A stretch of 63,650 nucleotides of DNA from Deltaproteobacteria bacterium (lineage in GTDB: Bacteria; Desulfobacterota; Desulfobulbia; Desulfobulbales; Desulfurivibrionaceae), in the NCBI GenBank assembly GCA_013349295.1, contig DUZW01000019.1, positions 1 through 63,650 of the forward strand. Reading direction: 5' to 3'. A program made the translations under genes and the position numbers. Position 1 is the stretch's first letter. Each line of letters starts with the position of its first letter. Positions 42,260 through 51,533 of this stretch are shown in pieces. Below the pieces are notes generated by a model. It worked only from the letters and a program-made list of their open reading frames with translations. It was not told the DNA's origin and searched no databases.

Positions 42260-44530
42260 TCAAGCGCTGGCCGCAAGCGCCGCCACAATCTTCTTGGGCA
42301 GCTTGGCTAATGAATCGGACCTGTGCGCAAACATCTTTTTTACAACCGTTGTTGTCGGAACGAAGTCACTCCCGCCATCCACCCTTTGCCCTGCACTGAC
42401 GGGCAGATGCGTCATCAATGGACATATCCCGCATGCCTTGCGCTTGGTCATGCCATGGGTCAGGGCAATGATTTTCCGCAGAGCCATTTCTTCCCCGGCG
42501 AAAATCATCTCTCTGCCGATCTTGTCCGCAAGCCCGGTCCGTTCAATGACCGCCATCACGTCCCCCTTAACCCGGCACATGGCAAAACCCACCCCGGCGC
42601 GACGAACCCTGTCCACCAGCAAGGACAAGGCCTCTTCCCCGGAAGCATCAATGTCATTGATGCCATCCGCGGCCAGGAGAATGAATTTCAACTCCGGATT
42701 GGCGGCCCTGATCCGGAATACCTGTTCGTCCAGATAACTGGCATTGGCAAAAAAAAGCGTGCCGTCAAAACGAACCACCGCGATATGGCTGCAAACCTGG
42801 AGCCCATGATCGATGACACACCCCAAAACACCATCGTGCCGCATGGCCAGGGTCGAAACATTGGGGTACATCCTCCGGTACAAAAAGACGGCCACGGAGA
42901 GAAAAACGCCCAGCAGAATGCCCTTGTCCAGGTGCGGGGCAAAACCGAGAGTGACACAGAAACAGGTCACGGCAATGACCCCATCCGCCCGCTGCGCCTT
43001 CCAGGCGTGAACAAACCCTTTCACCTGCACAAGACCGATCACCGCCATCATGATCACCACGGCGAGAACAGCCTGGGGCAGATGGTACAAAAGGGGCGTC
43101 AGGAACAACAAGGTCGCGATGACCACGATGGCACTGTAGACATTTGCCAAACCGGTTTTGCCCCCGGCTTGCAGATTGACGGCTGATCTCGAGAACGAGC
43201 CGGACACAGGATACGACCCGCTGAGAGAACCGATAATATTGGCCAGTCCCTGTCCCATCAGCTCCTGATTGGCATCAAGCTTTTGCCCCGTTTTCGCGGC
43301 GATTGCCTTGGCGATGGAAATAGCCTCCATGAAGCCGAGCAGGGAAATAATCGCGGCATAGGAAAAAAGCTGCAAAAATACCGAAAGATTGAATTCCGGA
43401 AAGCCGAGGGAGGGAAGGCCCTGGGGGATATTTCCCAGCACCGCTCCACCTCCATTCAGGACTAAACGATTTTCCGGCAAGGGGGCGTTGCCGACCTTGA
43501 GCCGCCATGTCCGCCCTTCCCCTTGCATTTCCCGAGGGAGTTCTCCTTTTTTGTATAAAACAACCCCGCCTGGTGTCTCAAGCGCGACAAACTGCATGGC
43601 CCGCAAGGCGGTTCTGCTTGTCTGCATCCTTTCCTTTGCTTCCGAAAGCATGAGGCCATGCACAGCCTTGGCGTGCTCAATTTCTAAAAGCGACACGGCA
43701 TCCCCGGCGCTCCTGTTCCTTGCTCCGGTGATTGCACCGCTCGCCGCCGAACGCTGTGCGCCATACTCTTGAATTTTTTCCACCTCGCGGTTGAACTCCT
43801 TAACCAACCCTTGGAATTCCGGAGAACGAAAATCGGCCAGGGTGACGGTCCGGTGACGTTCAAAGCCGGTGAACCAGGAGAGCAAGGTGGTGATCACGAC
43901 CGCGACCAGAATTGCCGGTGCTTTCGGGCTGATTTTTTTCAGCCCCACCATGATGGCCATGGCCAACGCAGCCATGCCGAACGTCGGCCAATGGATATAT
44001 TGTGTGGCCGTCTGCAAGACAAGCAACATGGTTTCATAGTGGTATCCACCCTTGTCGACCTCGATCCCGAATATTTTTGACAACTGGGCAGTGGCGATAA
44101 TTATGGCGGCAGCGTTGGTAAAACCCGTGACCACGGGATGGGAAAGAAGATTGACCACGAGGCCAAGCCTGAATACCCCCAGAAAAAACTGAAAAAAACC
44201 AACCGTCAGCGCCAGCATGATGGCGTAGGCGATAAACTCTTCACTGCCCGCGGTGGCAATGGATTCCAGGGAGGCGGCGGTCATCAGGGAAACCACCGCC
44301 ACCGGGCCCGTGGCGAGTTGCCGACTGGAACCGAAGAGAGCCGCCACCACGGGGGGAAGGAAAGAAGCATACAATCCGTAATAGGCCGGCAAGCCGGCAA
44401 GTTGGGCGTATGCCATGGACTGAGGGATCAGGACCAATGCCACGGTAATGCCGGCCACCGCATCCGCCTTGAACTTTTCTTTGTCGTATTCCCTGAACCA
44501 GGGCAAAAATGGACATAATTTTTGCAGCAA
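42260..44530 (-). CDS. SulP-type sulfate/anion transporter with extra segment and STAS domain
   Basis: A 756-residue transporter. The SulP core starts DAVAGITVALVLIPQSMAYAQLAGLP and GPVAVVSL, with about 10-12 helices; the C-terminal STAS domain (about 575-695; VVRFDGTLFFANASYLD) ends in a 60-residue tail. Between helices, residues about 226-362 form a roughly 135-residue extra segment rich in E, K, R and A and partly coiled coil, absent from ordinary SulP proteins. The start is a TTG with AAGGGGG upstream. It would import sulfate. Confidence 0.9.
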   Translation of the reverse strand: MLQKLCPFLPWFREYDKEKFKADAVAGITVALVLIPQSMAYAQLAGLPAYYGLYASFLPPVVAALFGSSRQLATGPVAVVSLMTAASLESIATAGSEEFIAYAIMLALTVGFFQFFLGVFRLGLVVNLLSHPVVTGFTNAAAIIIATAQLSKIFGIEVDKGGYHYETMLLVLQTATQYIHWPTFGMAALAMAIMVGLKKISPKAPAILVAVVITTLLSWFTGFERHRTVTLADFRSPEFQGLVKEFNREVEKIQEYGAQRSAASGAITGARNRSAGDAVSLLEIEHAKAVHGLMLSEAKERMQTSRTALRAMQFVALETPGGVVLYKKGELPREMQGEGRTWRLKVGNAPLPENRLVLNGGGAVLGNIPQGLPSLGFPEFNLSVFLQLFSYAAIISLLGFMEAISIAKAIAAKTGQKLDANQELMGQGLANIIGSLSGSYPVSGSFSRSAVNLQAGGKTGLANVYSAIVVIATLLFLTPLLYHLPQAVLAVVIMMAVIGLVQVKGFVHAWKAQRADGVIAVTCFCVTLGFAPHLDKGILLGVFLSVAVFLYRRMYPNVSTLAMRHDGVLGCVIDHGLQVCSHIAVVRFDGTLFFANASYLDEQVFRIRAANPELKFILLAADGINDIDASGEEALSLLVDRVRRAGVGFAMCRVKGDVMAVIERTGLADKIGREMIFAGEEMALRKIIALTHGMTKRKACGICPLMTHLPVSAGQRVDGGSDFVPTTTVVKKMFAHRSDSLAKLPKKIVAALAASA

Positions 44531-44580
44531 AAGAAAATTCCCCCTTATGATCCTGCGGTTACCACTGTGTAAGGACGTTG

Positions 44581-45081
44581 CTATGCCTTGCCTTTCTTGA
44601 GTTCGACGGACTTTTGCAGCAGGCTTTCCCTGGTTTTCTCCCGGAACGCCTCTAATTGCGCGGCGATTTCAGGATACTTAATCGACAGTATTTCACAGGC
44701 GAGATAGGCCGCATTTTTAGCGCCATCGATCGCCACGGTTGCCACCGGAATACCCGGAGGCATCTGCACCGTGGCGTACAGCGCGTCAACCCCCTGCAAG
44801 GCGCCGGAAGCAAGCGGCACCCCGATAACCGGCAAAGTGGTGTGGGCGGCAATTACCCCGGCGAGATGGGCAGCCATTCCCGCGCCCGCTACGAGTACTT
44901 CAAGACCGCGCGCCCTGGCCGTCAGGGCATATTCAGCTGTCTTATCCGGAAGACGGTGCGCGGAACTGATGTCCATTTCATAGGGAACACCCATTTCCGC
45001 TAGCACCGCGCCCGCCTTTTCCATAACCGGAAGATCCGAGTCGCTGCCCATCAAAATTCCAACAAGTGGTTTGTGTTGCAT
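44581..45081 (-). CDS. purE: N5-carboxyaminoimidazole ribonucleotide mutase
   Basis: This 166-residue class I PurE moves the carboxyl group of N5-CAIR in purine synthesis. The signatures are GILMGSDSDLPVM, ISSAHRLPDKT, and GVPLASGALQGVDALYATVQMP. The ATG at 45081 has GGAG at a good spacing; a longer frame starts 15 codons upstream and is not used. No purK is adjacent. Confidence 0.97.
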   Translation of the reverse strand: MQHKPLVGILMGSDSDLPVMEKAGAVLAEMGVPYEMDISSAHRLPDKTAEYALTARARGLEVLVAGAGMAAHLAGVIAAHTTLPVIGVPLASGALQGVDALYATVQMPPGIPVATVAIDGAKNAAYLACEILSIKYPEIAAQLEAFREKTRESLLQKSVELKKGKA

Positions 45082-45166
45082 GTCTATCTCCTTGGTGCTG
45101 GTTGCCTTATTGGTGCTGTGCTGCACCCGCCTTTTGATTCAAAATCAACCGCCGCCGTGGCCCGGA

Positions 45167-46972
45167 TCATGGCGCCTGTTGTATCTTGCCCACGGTCGCG
45201 ATAATTCGTAATAATGCCCTGGCCGCTTTTTCAGGACCGGAGGTCTCATAACCGGGAATACCAAGCCTTGTCCGGAGTTGCCCGACCTGTACCCCGGATC
45301 GAAATGCCGCCGCGAAAACCCTTTCCGCCAAAGACTCATGAACCTCTTTATACTGGGGCGGGCCGAATATGTTGGCGAAGTATGAATGGACAAGGCCGGT
45401 GGATGTTGTCGTCCCCTTGGCCATCACCGCCCCTTCCCGGAATACATTCAGAGCCTGGGCAGGGTTTGCAACTTGCTCAAGGATTGGGTGCTCCTTATCA
45501 ACCTCCTCATAATTGTTGACGTACAACAGATAATCAATGGCATACCCCTTCAGGACATCTTCAATCGTCGTCACCGGCAGAACAACGCGGGCGTTCACCT
45601 TCTGCGGACTCATGATAATCGCTCGATCAATCTGCCCAAAGGCATAGCCTTGCTGCAGATCATCAAGACGGATAAAGGCGCCGATTTCCGTTCCATATGC
45701 CATGAGCCTGCCTGCCGCATCAATTTCGATCGAGCCCATGTCATCGGCGACAATACGCATTTCCCGGATGAAGGTTTCCCCAAGAATGCGAAAGGCTTCC
45801 AGGGTTTCCGATTTCCCGGCGGCAGTGTCCCCGATCAGGAGAATGTTGGCCTCAAGACCGCTTTTGACAAACCCTCCCTTAAGGGAGATATGGACCATGG
45901 CGCCGTGAAACGGGAGGCGACCCCGCTTCATCATGATCACATTGTGCAGGGTTAGGGTCATCTTCTTGAGATACCCGAAGTAGCCGAAGCGCTCTTCAAG
46001 CGGCACGGCAGCGACCAGCACACCATGCTCCTCATCATCAAAAAATACCGTGGGCAAATCTCCGAATTGAAACATCTGTTCCGGCGGGGCGCCAAAGACA
46101 TAAACCGCATCAGGTCCGGCGCAAATCTGATCATCCGTGGCCAATTCAAAAAGGTTGGCCAAGGATGAGCCCAACCCGATGAATCGCAGGTGGAAGTAGA
46201 CAAATACAACGAGCGCTCCTACCTGGGCCGGATAACAGAGAAACTCCCCCTCTGCCAAGATAAGATCGGCAAGAGGATTATCCTGTGTCCGCTTGAACTG
46301 CCCGCTCCTTGTATTGGTGGGAGGGTCGATGATCAGGGGAGGAGCAATCCATACCTGGCGGATAAACGGGATTTCCCCCAAAACCTTGGCATAACAGGGC
46401 GGCAAACCGGAACGCTTAGGGACAGCGATAATCCCGACCTTGCAACCGGCCGCGACGTGGCGATACACCCGAGGATGACTGCCCGTGATATTCTCACAAA
46501 TGTTGCGATACAACGAGCGAACCTGATGCGCCAAGGCTACGAGCGTCTCGTTAAAGGCGCGATGGGGGCGCTGGTCCATACAATTCGGTCCAGGCTCTGA
46601 ATAGAGCACCATATAGCGGTCAAAGGCGCGCCAGTAATCATAAAGCCGTTCCACGAATTCATGAAATGCTTGGCAACGCAGCGGATCAACCAAGAATCCC
46701 GCCGCAGGCAACAGAGAAACAACCTGGTCTACCGAATGTTCGCTCAGGGCCTTTAAGATATTGAGAAACAGACGCTTTTCCCGATCACTCTCAAGACTCA
46801 GCCCTAATTCTGCAAGTAACGGCGAATCATCGCGTCGTAACTCAATGAGATACAGGTTAAGCAACTCATCAAATATTTCACTGTGGAGAATTTCTCTCTG
46901 CGACTCGCAGATCTTGCCATCGGTGGTGATGATAATTTGCCGCCCTTGCCGAAGGATTTGTTTTGCCGCCAT
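45167..46972 (-). CDS. PEPCK/HPr-kinase-like P-loop protein of unknown function
   Basis: A 601-residue protein. The C-terminal third resembles the PEP carboxykinase/HPr kinase fold: a P-loop GDTAAGKS (381-388), a metal-site pair in VADDMG (410-411), then EDVLKGYAIDYLLYVNNYE and AKGTTTSTGLVHSYFANIFG, which echo PEPCK. The first 370 residues are of no family I know; they hold hydrophobic beta stretches. The ATG at 46972 has AGG close upstream; a TTG at 47002 is possible. It stands alone between purE and a structured RNA. It is named neither PckA nor HprK because the substrate residues of both are not evident. Confidence 0.65.
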   Translation of the reverse strand: MAAKQILRQGRQIIITTDGKICESQREILHSEIFDELLNLYLIELRRDDSPLLAELGLSLESDREKRLFLNILKALSEHSVDQVVSLLPAAGFLVDPLRCQAFHEFVERLYDYWRAFDRYMVLYSEPGPNCMDQRPHRAFNETLVALAHQVRSLYRNICENITGSHPRVYRHVAAGCKVGIIAVPKRSGLPPCYAKVLGEIPFIRQVWIAPPLIIDPPTNTRSGQFKRTQDNPLADLILAEGEFLCYPAQVGALVVFVYFHLRFIGLGSSLANLFELATDDQICAGPDAVYVFGAPPEQMFQFGDLPTVFFDDEEHGVLVAAVPLEERFGYFGYLKKMTLTLHNVIMMKRGRLPFHGAMVHISLKGGFVKSGLEANILLIGDTAAGKSETLEAFRILGETFIREMRIVADDMGSIEIDAAGRLMAYGTEIGAFIRLDDLQQGYAFGQIDRAIIMSPQKVNARVVLPVTTIEDVLKGYAIDYLLYVNNYEEVDKEHPILEQVANPAQALNVFREGAVMAKGTTTSTGLVHSYFANIFGPPQYKEVHESLAERVFAAAFRSGVQVGQLRTRLGIPGYETSGPEKAARALLRIIATVGKIQQAP

Positions 46973-47007
46973 GATAACCTGCCCCACCAAATTGATTACC
47001 AACTCAC

Positions 47008-47110
47008 AAAAAAAAAGGTCGAGGAATCCTTTAGCCAGGAAGCCACGACCTTCATTCCAAGAACCGCTCTCAACCCTGAGCCCGGCTGGACATAAATATC
47101 TAGTTATGTT
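47008..47110 (-). ncRNA. Structured leader or small RNA upstream of the PEPCK-like gene
   Basis: On the minus strand a hairpin with CTCA-GGGT-TGAG apex and flanking CCG/CGG pairs (47089-47057) is followed by a second hairpin AAGGTCG/CGACCTT (47052-47046 with 47015-47021) and nine T (47016-47008). This is a typical intrinsic terminator that ends about 35 nt before the PEPCK-like ATG. It could be a riboswitch-type attenuator of that gene or a separate small RNA. I do not recognise the family, and the 5' end is not defined. Confidence 0.5.
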
Positions 47111-47116
47111 TTAGGC

Positions 47117-47158
47117 AAAAAAAAACCGCACAATATCAATAAACAAGATATTGTACGG
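47117..47158 (-). terminator. Intrinsic terminator
   Basis: A 12 bp stem with one wobble pair (47126-47137 with 47147-47158, GATATTGTACGG/CCGCACAATATC) is followed on the minus strand by a U-run (A-run 47117-47125). It lies 370 nt past the DUF2294 gene and is the likely end of that transcript. Confidence 0.7.
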
Positions 47159-47280
47159 TCCTTTCTTGACAGGCGTTTTGTCGCCCCCCAAGTCTCAACC
47201 TAATTATTTTAAATTTACCTTCTAAATCGAAATTGTCAAAGAAAAAATATTCCCGCAGCGATTCCGTTGAATTACCTCAA

Positions 47281-47440
47281 AAAGAATGTAACCGAACACG
47301 ACGGCGGCGAGTGGAAAAAAGATTACTGGAGATCGTCGAGGAACTTCATGACCGGAAGGCAACCGTTATTACAAGTCAGCTACCCGTAAAAGACTGACAC
47401 GATACAATGCATGATCCGACTCGGGCCGACGGTATACTGG
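47281..47440 (+). pseudogene. Relic of an IS21-family istB gene
   Basis: In the plus frame around 47311-47440 the translation reads LLEIVEELHDRKATVITSQ, LPVKD, then a TGA, then HDTMHDPTRADGILDRLV. This matches the C-terminal block of IstB ATPases (LLEIVEERYDRRSTIITSQ, LPV..WH...DPTLADAILDRLV), with TGG changed to TGA at the Trp. Only about 40 codons survive, with no IS ends or istA. It is a decayed remnant, inferred from recalled family sequence. Confidence 0.65.
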
Positions 47441-47533
47441 ACAGGCTGGTCCTCCCTGATCCAAAGTCAGGCATAATTCAGATGAAAAGCCACTTTTTGT
47501 TGAGGCATAGCGTCCGGGAATATCTGAAAATGC

Positions 47534-47899
47534 TCAAGACAAACCTGGAGCTGAATTGAGAGTGAACAGGATTATTCTCTCGCCGGTAACTGTACTGATA
47601 TCCGTATGCAGGCTTTTTACCTTCTCGCCGGTTATGGCCTCAATGACCGCCTCCAACAAAGGACGCCCTTTTTCAAGCAAAGTGCAGCGCACCTGTTTGA
47701 TCAACTCTCTACCGTTTGTAACATCTGCAGCACCGGCTAATTGGTGCTCTGCTTTGGTCAGTACCCCTTTCAAGCGAACAAGAACCATGTCATCAACAAT
47801 GTAGGTTTTGGTTTCAAGAGGACCACGTCCCATATACTCCTTCTCAAACCTTATTATCGCCTCGCTTATCTCTGCTTCTATCATTCCCAGGCTCTTCAT
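47534..47899 (-). CDS. DUF2294 family protein
   Basis: This 121-residue protein matches the DUF2294 pattern: IEAEISEAIIRFEKEYMGRG near the start, TYIVDDMVLVRLKGVLTKAEHQLA, then RELIKQVRCTLLEKGRPLLE and HTDISTVTGERIILFTLN. The function of the family is unknown. GGGGAAGAG lies just before the ATG. It stands alone upstream of the ribosomal cluster end, with its own terminator further downstream. Confidence 0.85.
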   Translation of the reverse strand: MKSLGMIEAEISEAIIRFEKEYMGRGPLETKTYIVDDMVLVRLKGVLTKAEHQLAGAADVTNGRELIKQVRCTLLEKGRPLLEAVIEAITGEKVKSLHTDISTVTGERIILFTLNSAPGLS

Positions 47900-47952
47900 T
47901 CTCTTCCCCTGTTAGATGAGGCTCTTGAAACATAACTAACAGCCGGCGCACC

Positions 47953-47995
47953 TAAAAAAAAAGCTGACTTGAACAATTATATTCAAGTCAGCTTT
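47953..47995 (-). terminator. Terminator of the ribosomal protein cluster
   Basis: A perfect 14 bp stem (AAAGCTGACTTGAA, 47960-47973, with TTCAAGTCAGCTTT, 47982-47995) and 8 nt loop is followed on the minus strand by eight T. It lies 25 nt past the rplQ stop. Confidence 0.9.
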
Positions 47996-48020
47996 GATTT
48001 TTATAAAAACAAACAAAAAA

Positions 48021-48407
48021 CTAATTATCCTCTTTCTCGCCTTTCACTTCACTATAATTCACCAACTCAAGGATAGCCATTTCAGCAGCATCACCAAGAC
48101 GGTTACCAGTTCTGATTATCCTGGTATAACCACCGTTACGACTCATGTACTCATCCTTGAGCACATCAAACAACTTGGCCACAACCTTTTTATCCTGGAC
48201 GAAAGATAAGGCCTGACGTCGGGCGTGTAAATCACCACGCTTGGCCAAGGTAATCATCTGATCAACAACCTTACGAACTTCCTTGGCCTTGGGCGTCGTG
48301 GTAATAATCCTCTCATGCTCCAAGAGAGAAGTTACCATATTGCGAACCATTGCCTGACGGTTGGAGGTGGTCCTTCCGAGTCTCTTGCCTGCTTTTCTAT
48401 GTCTCAT
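48021..48407 (-). CDS. rplQ: 50S ribosomal protein L17
   Basis: This 128-residue protein begins [25 protein letters not shown], the universal L17 start. It lies near the exit tunnel of the large subunit. It ends the cluster after rpoA, as in the alpha operon. Confidence 0.97.
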   Translation of the reverse strand: MRHRKAGKRLGRTTSNRQAMVRNMVTSLLEHERIITTTPKAKEVRKVVDQMITLAKRGDLHARRQALSFVQDKKVVAKLFDVLKDEYMSRNGGYTRIIRTGNRLGDAAEMAILELVNYSEVKGEKEDN

Positions 48408-48425
48408 AACTTCCTCTTCCCAGAT

Positions 48426-49463
48426 TTATGACTGCTCTTCAGACACTTTGTCTGACACGGCAGGAGGCTCCCAGCCTTCTAATTTCATGCCCAACGACAG
48501 GTCCATCTCAGAGAGCAGCTGTTTGATCTCATTAAGAGATTTACGACCAAAATTTTTGGTCTTCAGCATCTCCGCCTCTGATTTCTGGACCAACTCGCCG
48601 ATATGACAGATGTCAGCGTTACGCAAACAATTCGCTGAACGGACTGAAAGTTCCAGATCCTCTACACTGCGATAGAGATTCTCGTTGACAGGCGAACGAC
48701 TGTCCTCGCGGGCATCAACAACAGCTGGTTCAACCAACTCTTCATCAAAAGCTATAAAAACCTGCAATTGCTCTTTCATTATTTTGGCGGCATACGCCAA
48801 AGCATCTTCAGGCCTTACACTACCATCCGTGGTGATTTCCAGAATCAGTTTGTCATAATCGGTTTGCTGACCAACACGTGCTTGGCTGACAATGGATTTC
48901 ACATTAACAATGGGGGTAAAAATAGCATCAATGGGTATTACCCCGATTACCTGCTCTTCCGCCTTATTTTTTTCAGCGGTGACATAGCCCTTACCCCATT
49001 TCACCTCAAATTCGGCCTTAAAAACACCCTCGCCGGTAATGGTGCAAATCTCCTTGTCAGGATTCATCACCTCCACCTTGCCACCCGAGGTTATATCCGC
49101 TGCGGTAACAATGCCGATCTTATTCTTTTCAATCCTGACAATCTGCGAACCGGGAGTATTCAACTTAAGGCGCACTTCTTTAAGATTAAGGATAATCTGA
49201 GTTACATCCTCCTTAACCCCAGGAATGGTTGAAAGCTCGTGGAGCGCTCCATCAATTTTCACTGAAGTAATAGCAGCACCCTGGATGGAAGACAAAAGAA
49301 TCCTCCGCAGGGAATTGCCGATAGTCGTGGCAAAACCTCTCTCCAATGGCTGACAGGTAAATTTGCCGTAACTTTTAGTATGGCTGTCCTGGTCTACTTC
49401 CAGTCTTTCAGGAATGATAAGCTCATGCCAATTTCTGTAAAACGGATCAGACTCAAGTGTCAT
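48426..49463 (-). CDS. rpoA: RNA polymerase subunit alpha
   Basis: This 345-residue protein has an N-terminal dimerisation domain ([27 protein letters not shown]) and a C-terminal domain for UP elements and activators ([23 protein letters not shown]...[14 protein letters not shown]). It is in the expected position between rpsD and rplQ. Confidence 0.98.
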   Translation of the reverse strand: MTLESDPFYRNWHELIIPERLEVDQDSHTKSYGKFTCQPLERGFATTIGNSLRRILLSSIQGAAITSVKIDGALHELSTIPGVKEDVTQIILNLKEVRLKLNTPGSQIVRIEKNKIGIVTAADITSGGKVEVMNPDKEICTITGEGVFKAEFEVKWGKGYVTAEKNKAEEQVIGVIPIDAIFTPIVNVKSIVSQARVGQQTDYDKLILEITTDGSVRPEDALAYAAKIMKEQLQVFIAFDEELVEPAVVDAREDSRSPVNENLYRSVEDLELSVRSANCLRNADICHIGELVQKSEAEMLKTKNFGRKSLNEIKQLLSEMDLSLGMKLEGWEPPAVSDKVSEEQS

Positions 49464-49491
49464 GGTTTCCTATTGCTCCACGGTTGGCTAA

Positions 49492-50121
49492 TTATTTGGA
49501 GTAAAGCTCTACAATCAACTGTTCCTGAATCGGCATGGTAATTTCCTGCCGACCGGGCAATGCTTTAACAGTTCCCTTGTAGTTATCTTTATCAAGCTCC
49601 AACCAGCTTGGCACACCTCGACGCACAACGGCATCCAAGCTCTCGTTGATGGCGCCAACCTTGCGACTTTTTTCCTTCACGGTAATTACGTCATTCACGG
49701 AAACCCGAAAAGAAGGGATGTTAACCTTCCTGCCGTTCACCTGAATATGATCGTGACGCACTAACTGACGCCCCTGATTCCGTGAGTTTGCATAACCGAG
49801 TCGGTAAATAACATTATCAAGCCGGCTTTCCAGGAGCATCAACAGATTTTCACCCGTAACGCCTTTGATCCGCTCAGCAATTTCAAAATATTTACGAAAT
49901 TGGCCTTCGAGCATTCCATAAATACGCCGAACTTTTTGCTTTTCACGCAACTGAATGGCATAGTCGGAAACCTTGCGCACCCGAGCCTGACCATGCTGGC
50001 CAGGGGCAAAAGAACGCCTCTCAAAGGCACACTTGTCTGAATAGCATCTGTCGCCCTTCAAAAACAACTTGAGTTTTTCGCGCCGACACTGCCGGCATTC
50101 TGCGCCTCTATATCTGGCCAA
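49492..50121 (-). CDS. rpsD: 30S ribosomal protein S4
   Basis: This 209-residue protein is the 16S assembly initiator. The start is a TTG at 50121 (giving [16 protein letters not shown]) with GGAGG 6 nt upstream; the longer frame to 50148 is not supported. Four cysteines near the N-terminus (CRQCRREK...CYSDKC) form the zinc site of the C+ type. The S4 domain is [24 protein letters not shown]. It may regulate its operon, as in other bacteria. Confidence 0.95.
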   Translation of the reverse strand: MARYRGAECRQCRREKLKLFLKGDRCYSDKCAFERRSFAPGQHGQARVRKVSDYAIQLREKQKVRRIYGMLEGQFRKYFEIAERIKGVTGENLLMLLESRLDNVIYRLGYANSRNQGRQLVRHDHIQVNGRKVNIPSFRVSVNDVITVKEKSRKVGAINESLDAVVRRGVPSWLELDKDNYKGTVKALPGRQEITMPIQEQLIVELYSK

Positions 50122-50191
50122 TTTGGACCTCCACTCAATCTCACTCAATCATACTTTAATTATCAAACGCCCTGCGACCCACCTTGCTTTA

Positions 50192-50584
50192 TTACACCCT
50201 TCTTCTCTTGGGTGGCTTACAGCCATTATGCGGAACTGGGGTCACATCGCGGATAACGCTCACATCAAAACCATTGGTCTGCAATGCACGAATTGCAGAT
50301 TCACGACCTGGTCCAGGACCATTTACTCTAACCTCAACCTTGCGCATGCCATGCTCCTGCGCTTTTTTAGCAGCAGCATCGACCGTGTTTTGCGCAGCAA
50401 ATGGAGTGCTTTTGCGTGACCCCTTAAAGCCCAAACATCCTGCACTGGACCAAGAAATCACGTTCCCTTGCCTGTCTGCAAAAGTTACAAGGGTGTTGTT
50501 AAAGGTTGAGTGAATAAAACATATTCCCTCAGGTACGTTTTTCTTTTCCTTGCGTTTCGGACGACTCGCTTTCGGACTAGCCAT
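50192..50584 (-). CDS. rpsK: 30S ribosomal protein S11
   Basis: This 130-residue protein has the conserved [25 protein letters not shown] and the end [10 protein letters not shown]. The ATG at 50584 has GGAG at 5 nt. It sits between rpsM and rpsD. Confidence 0.97.
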   Translation of the reverse strand: MASPKASRPKRKEKKNVPEGICFIHSTFNNTLVTFADRQGNVISWSSAGCLGFKGSRKSTPFAAQNTVDAAAKKAQEHGMRKVEVRVNGPGPGRESAIRALQTNGFDVSVIRDVTPVPHNGCKPPKRRRV

Positions 50585-50624
50585 TATAACTCCTATAAAC
50601 AATCCAGAATGATTATTTAATTAT

Positions 50625-50993
50625 CTACTTTTTGCTTTTAATCGCTGACCGCCTCGGGCCTTTTCTCGTCCGGGCATTGGTTTTGGTGCGCTGTCCACGA
50701 CAAGGCAACCCCTTACGATGACGTATTCCGCGGTAACAGCCCGCATCAGTCAACCGTTTTACATCCATGGCAACTTCCCGCCGACGATCGCCCTCGACTA
50801 CAAAGTGATCATCCATGATTTTTCTGATGTTGGTGACATCACCTTCAGATAAATCATCACTGTTCGTTGTATGCGGCAATCCAACCAAATCCAGAATTTT
50901 ACGGGCAGAAGTTCTGCCAATCCCATGGATGTAGGTTAAAGCAATAACCATGTGCTTATTTCTTGGTAAATCAACACCAGCTAAACGTGCCAA
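50625..50993 (-). CDS. rpsM: 30S ribosomal protein S13
   Basis: This 122-residue protein starts [21 protein letters not shown] and carries [10 protein letters not shown] and [24 protein letters not shown]. It contacts tRNAs and the large subunit in the 30S head. Confidence 0.97.
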   Translation of the reverse strand: MARLAGVDLPRNKHMVIALTYIHGIGRTSARKILDLVGLPHTTNSDDLSEGDVTNIRKIMDDHFVVEGDRRREVAMDVKRLTDAGCYRGIRHRKGLPCRGQRTKTNARTRKGPRRSAIKSKK

Positions 50994-51030
50994 GGCATGC
51001 CTCCCTTGATAGTCAAAATATATGAAAAAA

Positions 51031-51144
51031 TTATCCCTGCCGTTGTTTGTGCTTTTTTATCTTACATGAAACACGCAAGACGCCTTTCCGTTTGAACACC
51101 CGGCAGTCACTACAAATTTTCTTCACAGAAGATCTTACTTTCAT
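51031..51144 (-). CDS. rpmJ: 50S ribosomal protein L36
   Basis: This 37-residue protein reads [20 protein letters not shown] and on to HKQRQG. The zinc ligands are CSDC with a later Cys and His (SCKIKKH), the C+ type. It lies between infA and rpsM in the usual order. Confidence 0.95.
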   Translation of the reverse strand: MKVRSSVKKICSDCRVFKRKGVLRVSCKIKKHKQRQG

Positions 51145-51176
51145 TACGCAACCCTTTTGTTATGCGGCAATAAAAA

Positions 51177-51401
51177 CTACTTTTTCTTTGCCCTGAATGT
51201 CACTCTTCCCCGTGTGAGATCATAAGGAGATAATTCAACAGTGACACGATCACCCGGGAGAATCTTAATAAAATGCATCCTCATTTTTCCGGAAATATGG
51301 GCTAAAATCCGATGCCCATTATCGAGCTCAACCCGGAACATTGCATTGGGGAGAGGCTCAACTATGGTCCCTTCAACCTGAATGGCTTCTTCTTTGGACA
51401 T
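51177..51401 (-). CDS. infA: Translation initiation factor IF-1
   Basis: This 74-residue OB-fold protein begins [30 protein letters not shown] and ends [17 protein letters not shown]. It blocks the A site during initiation. It lies 132 nt after map. Confidence 0.98.
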   Translation of the reverse strand: MSKEEAIQVEGTIVEPLPNAMFRVELDNGHRILAHISGKMRMHFIKILPGDRVTVELSPYDLTRGRVTFRAKKK

Positions 51402-51533
51402 AAACCCCTTGTTTCCTACAATGCAGTTCTCAATGCCAAAACTCTAGAATGAAATATTCTGACTATCAGAAAGCAGAGGATATTACCTTATTTATTTTTT
51501 TTTGCCTTATTTATTTTCACAAAGACAAAAAAA

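Noticed and set aside
47281-47440. Functional IS21 transposase helper
   Set aside because: Only a short C-terminal part remains, it has an internal stop, and no IS ends or istA are seen.
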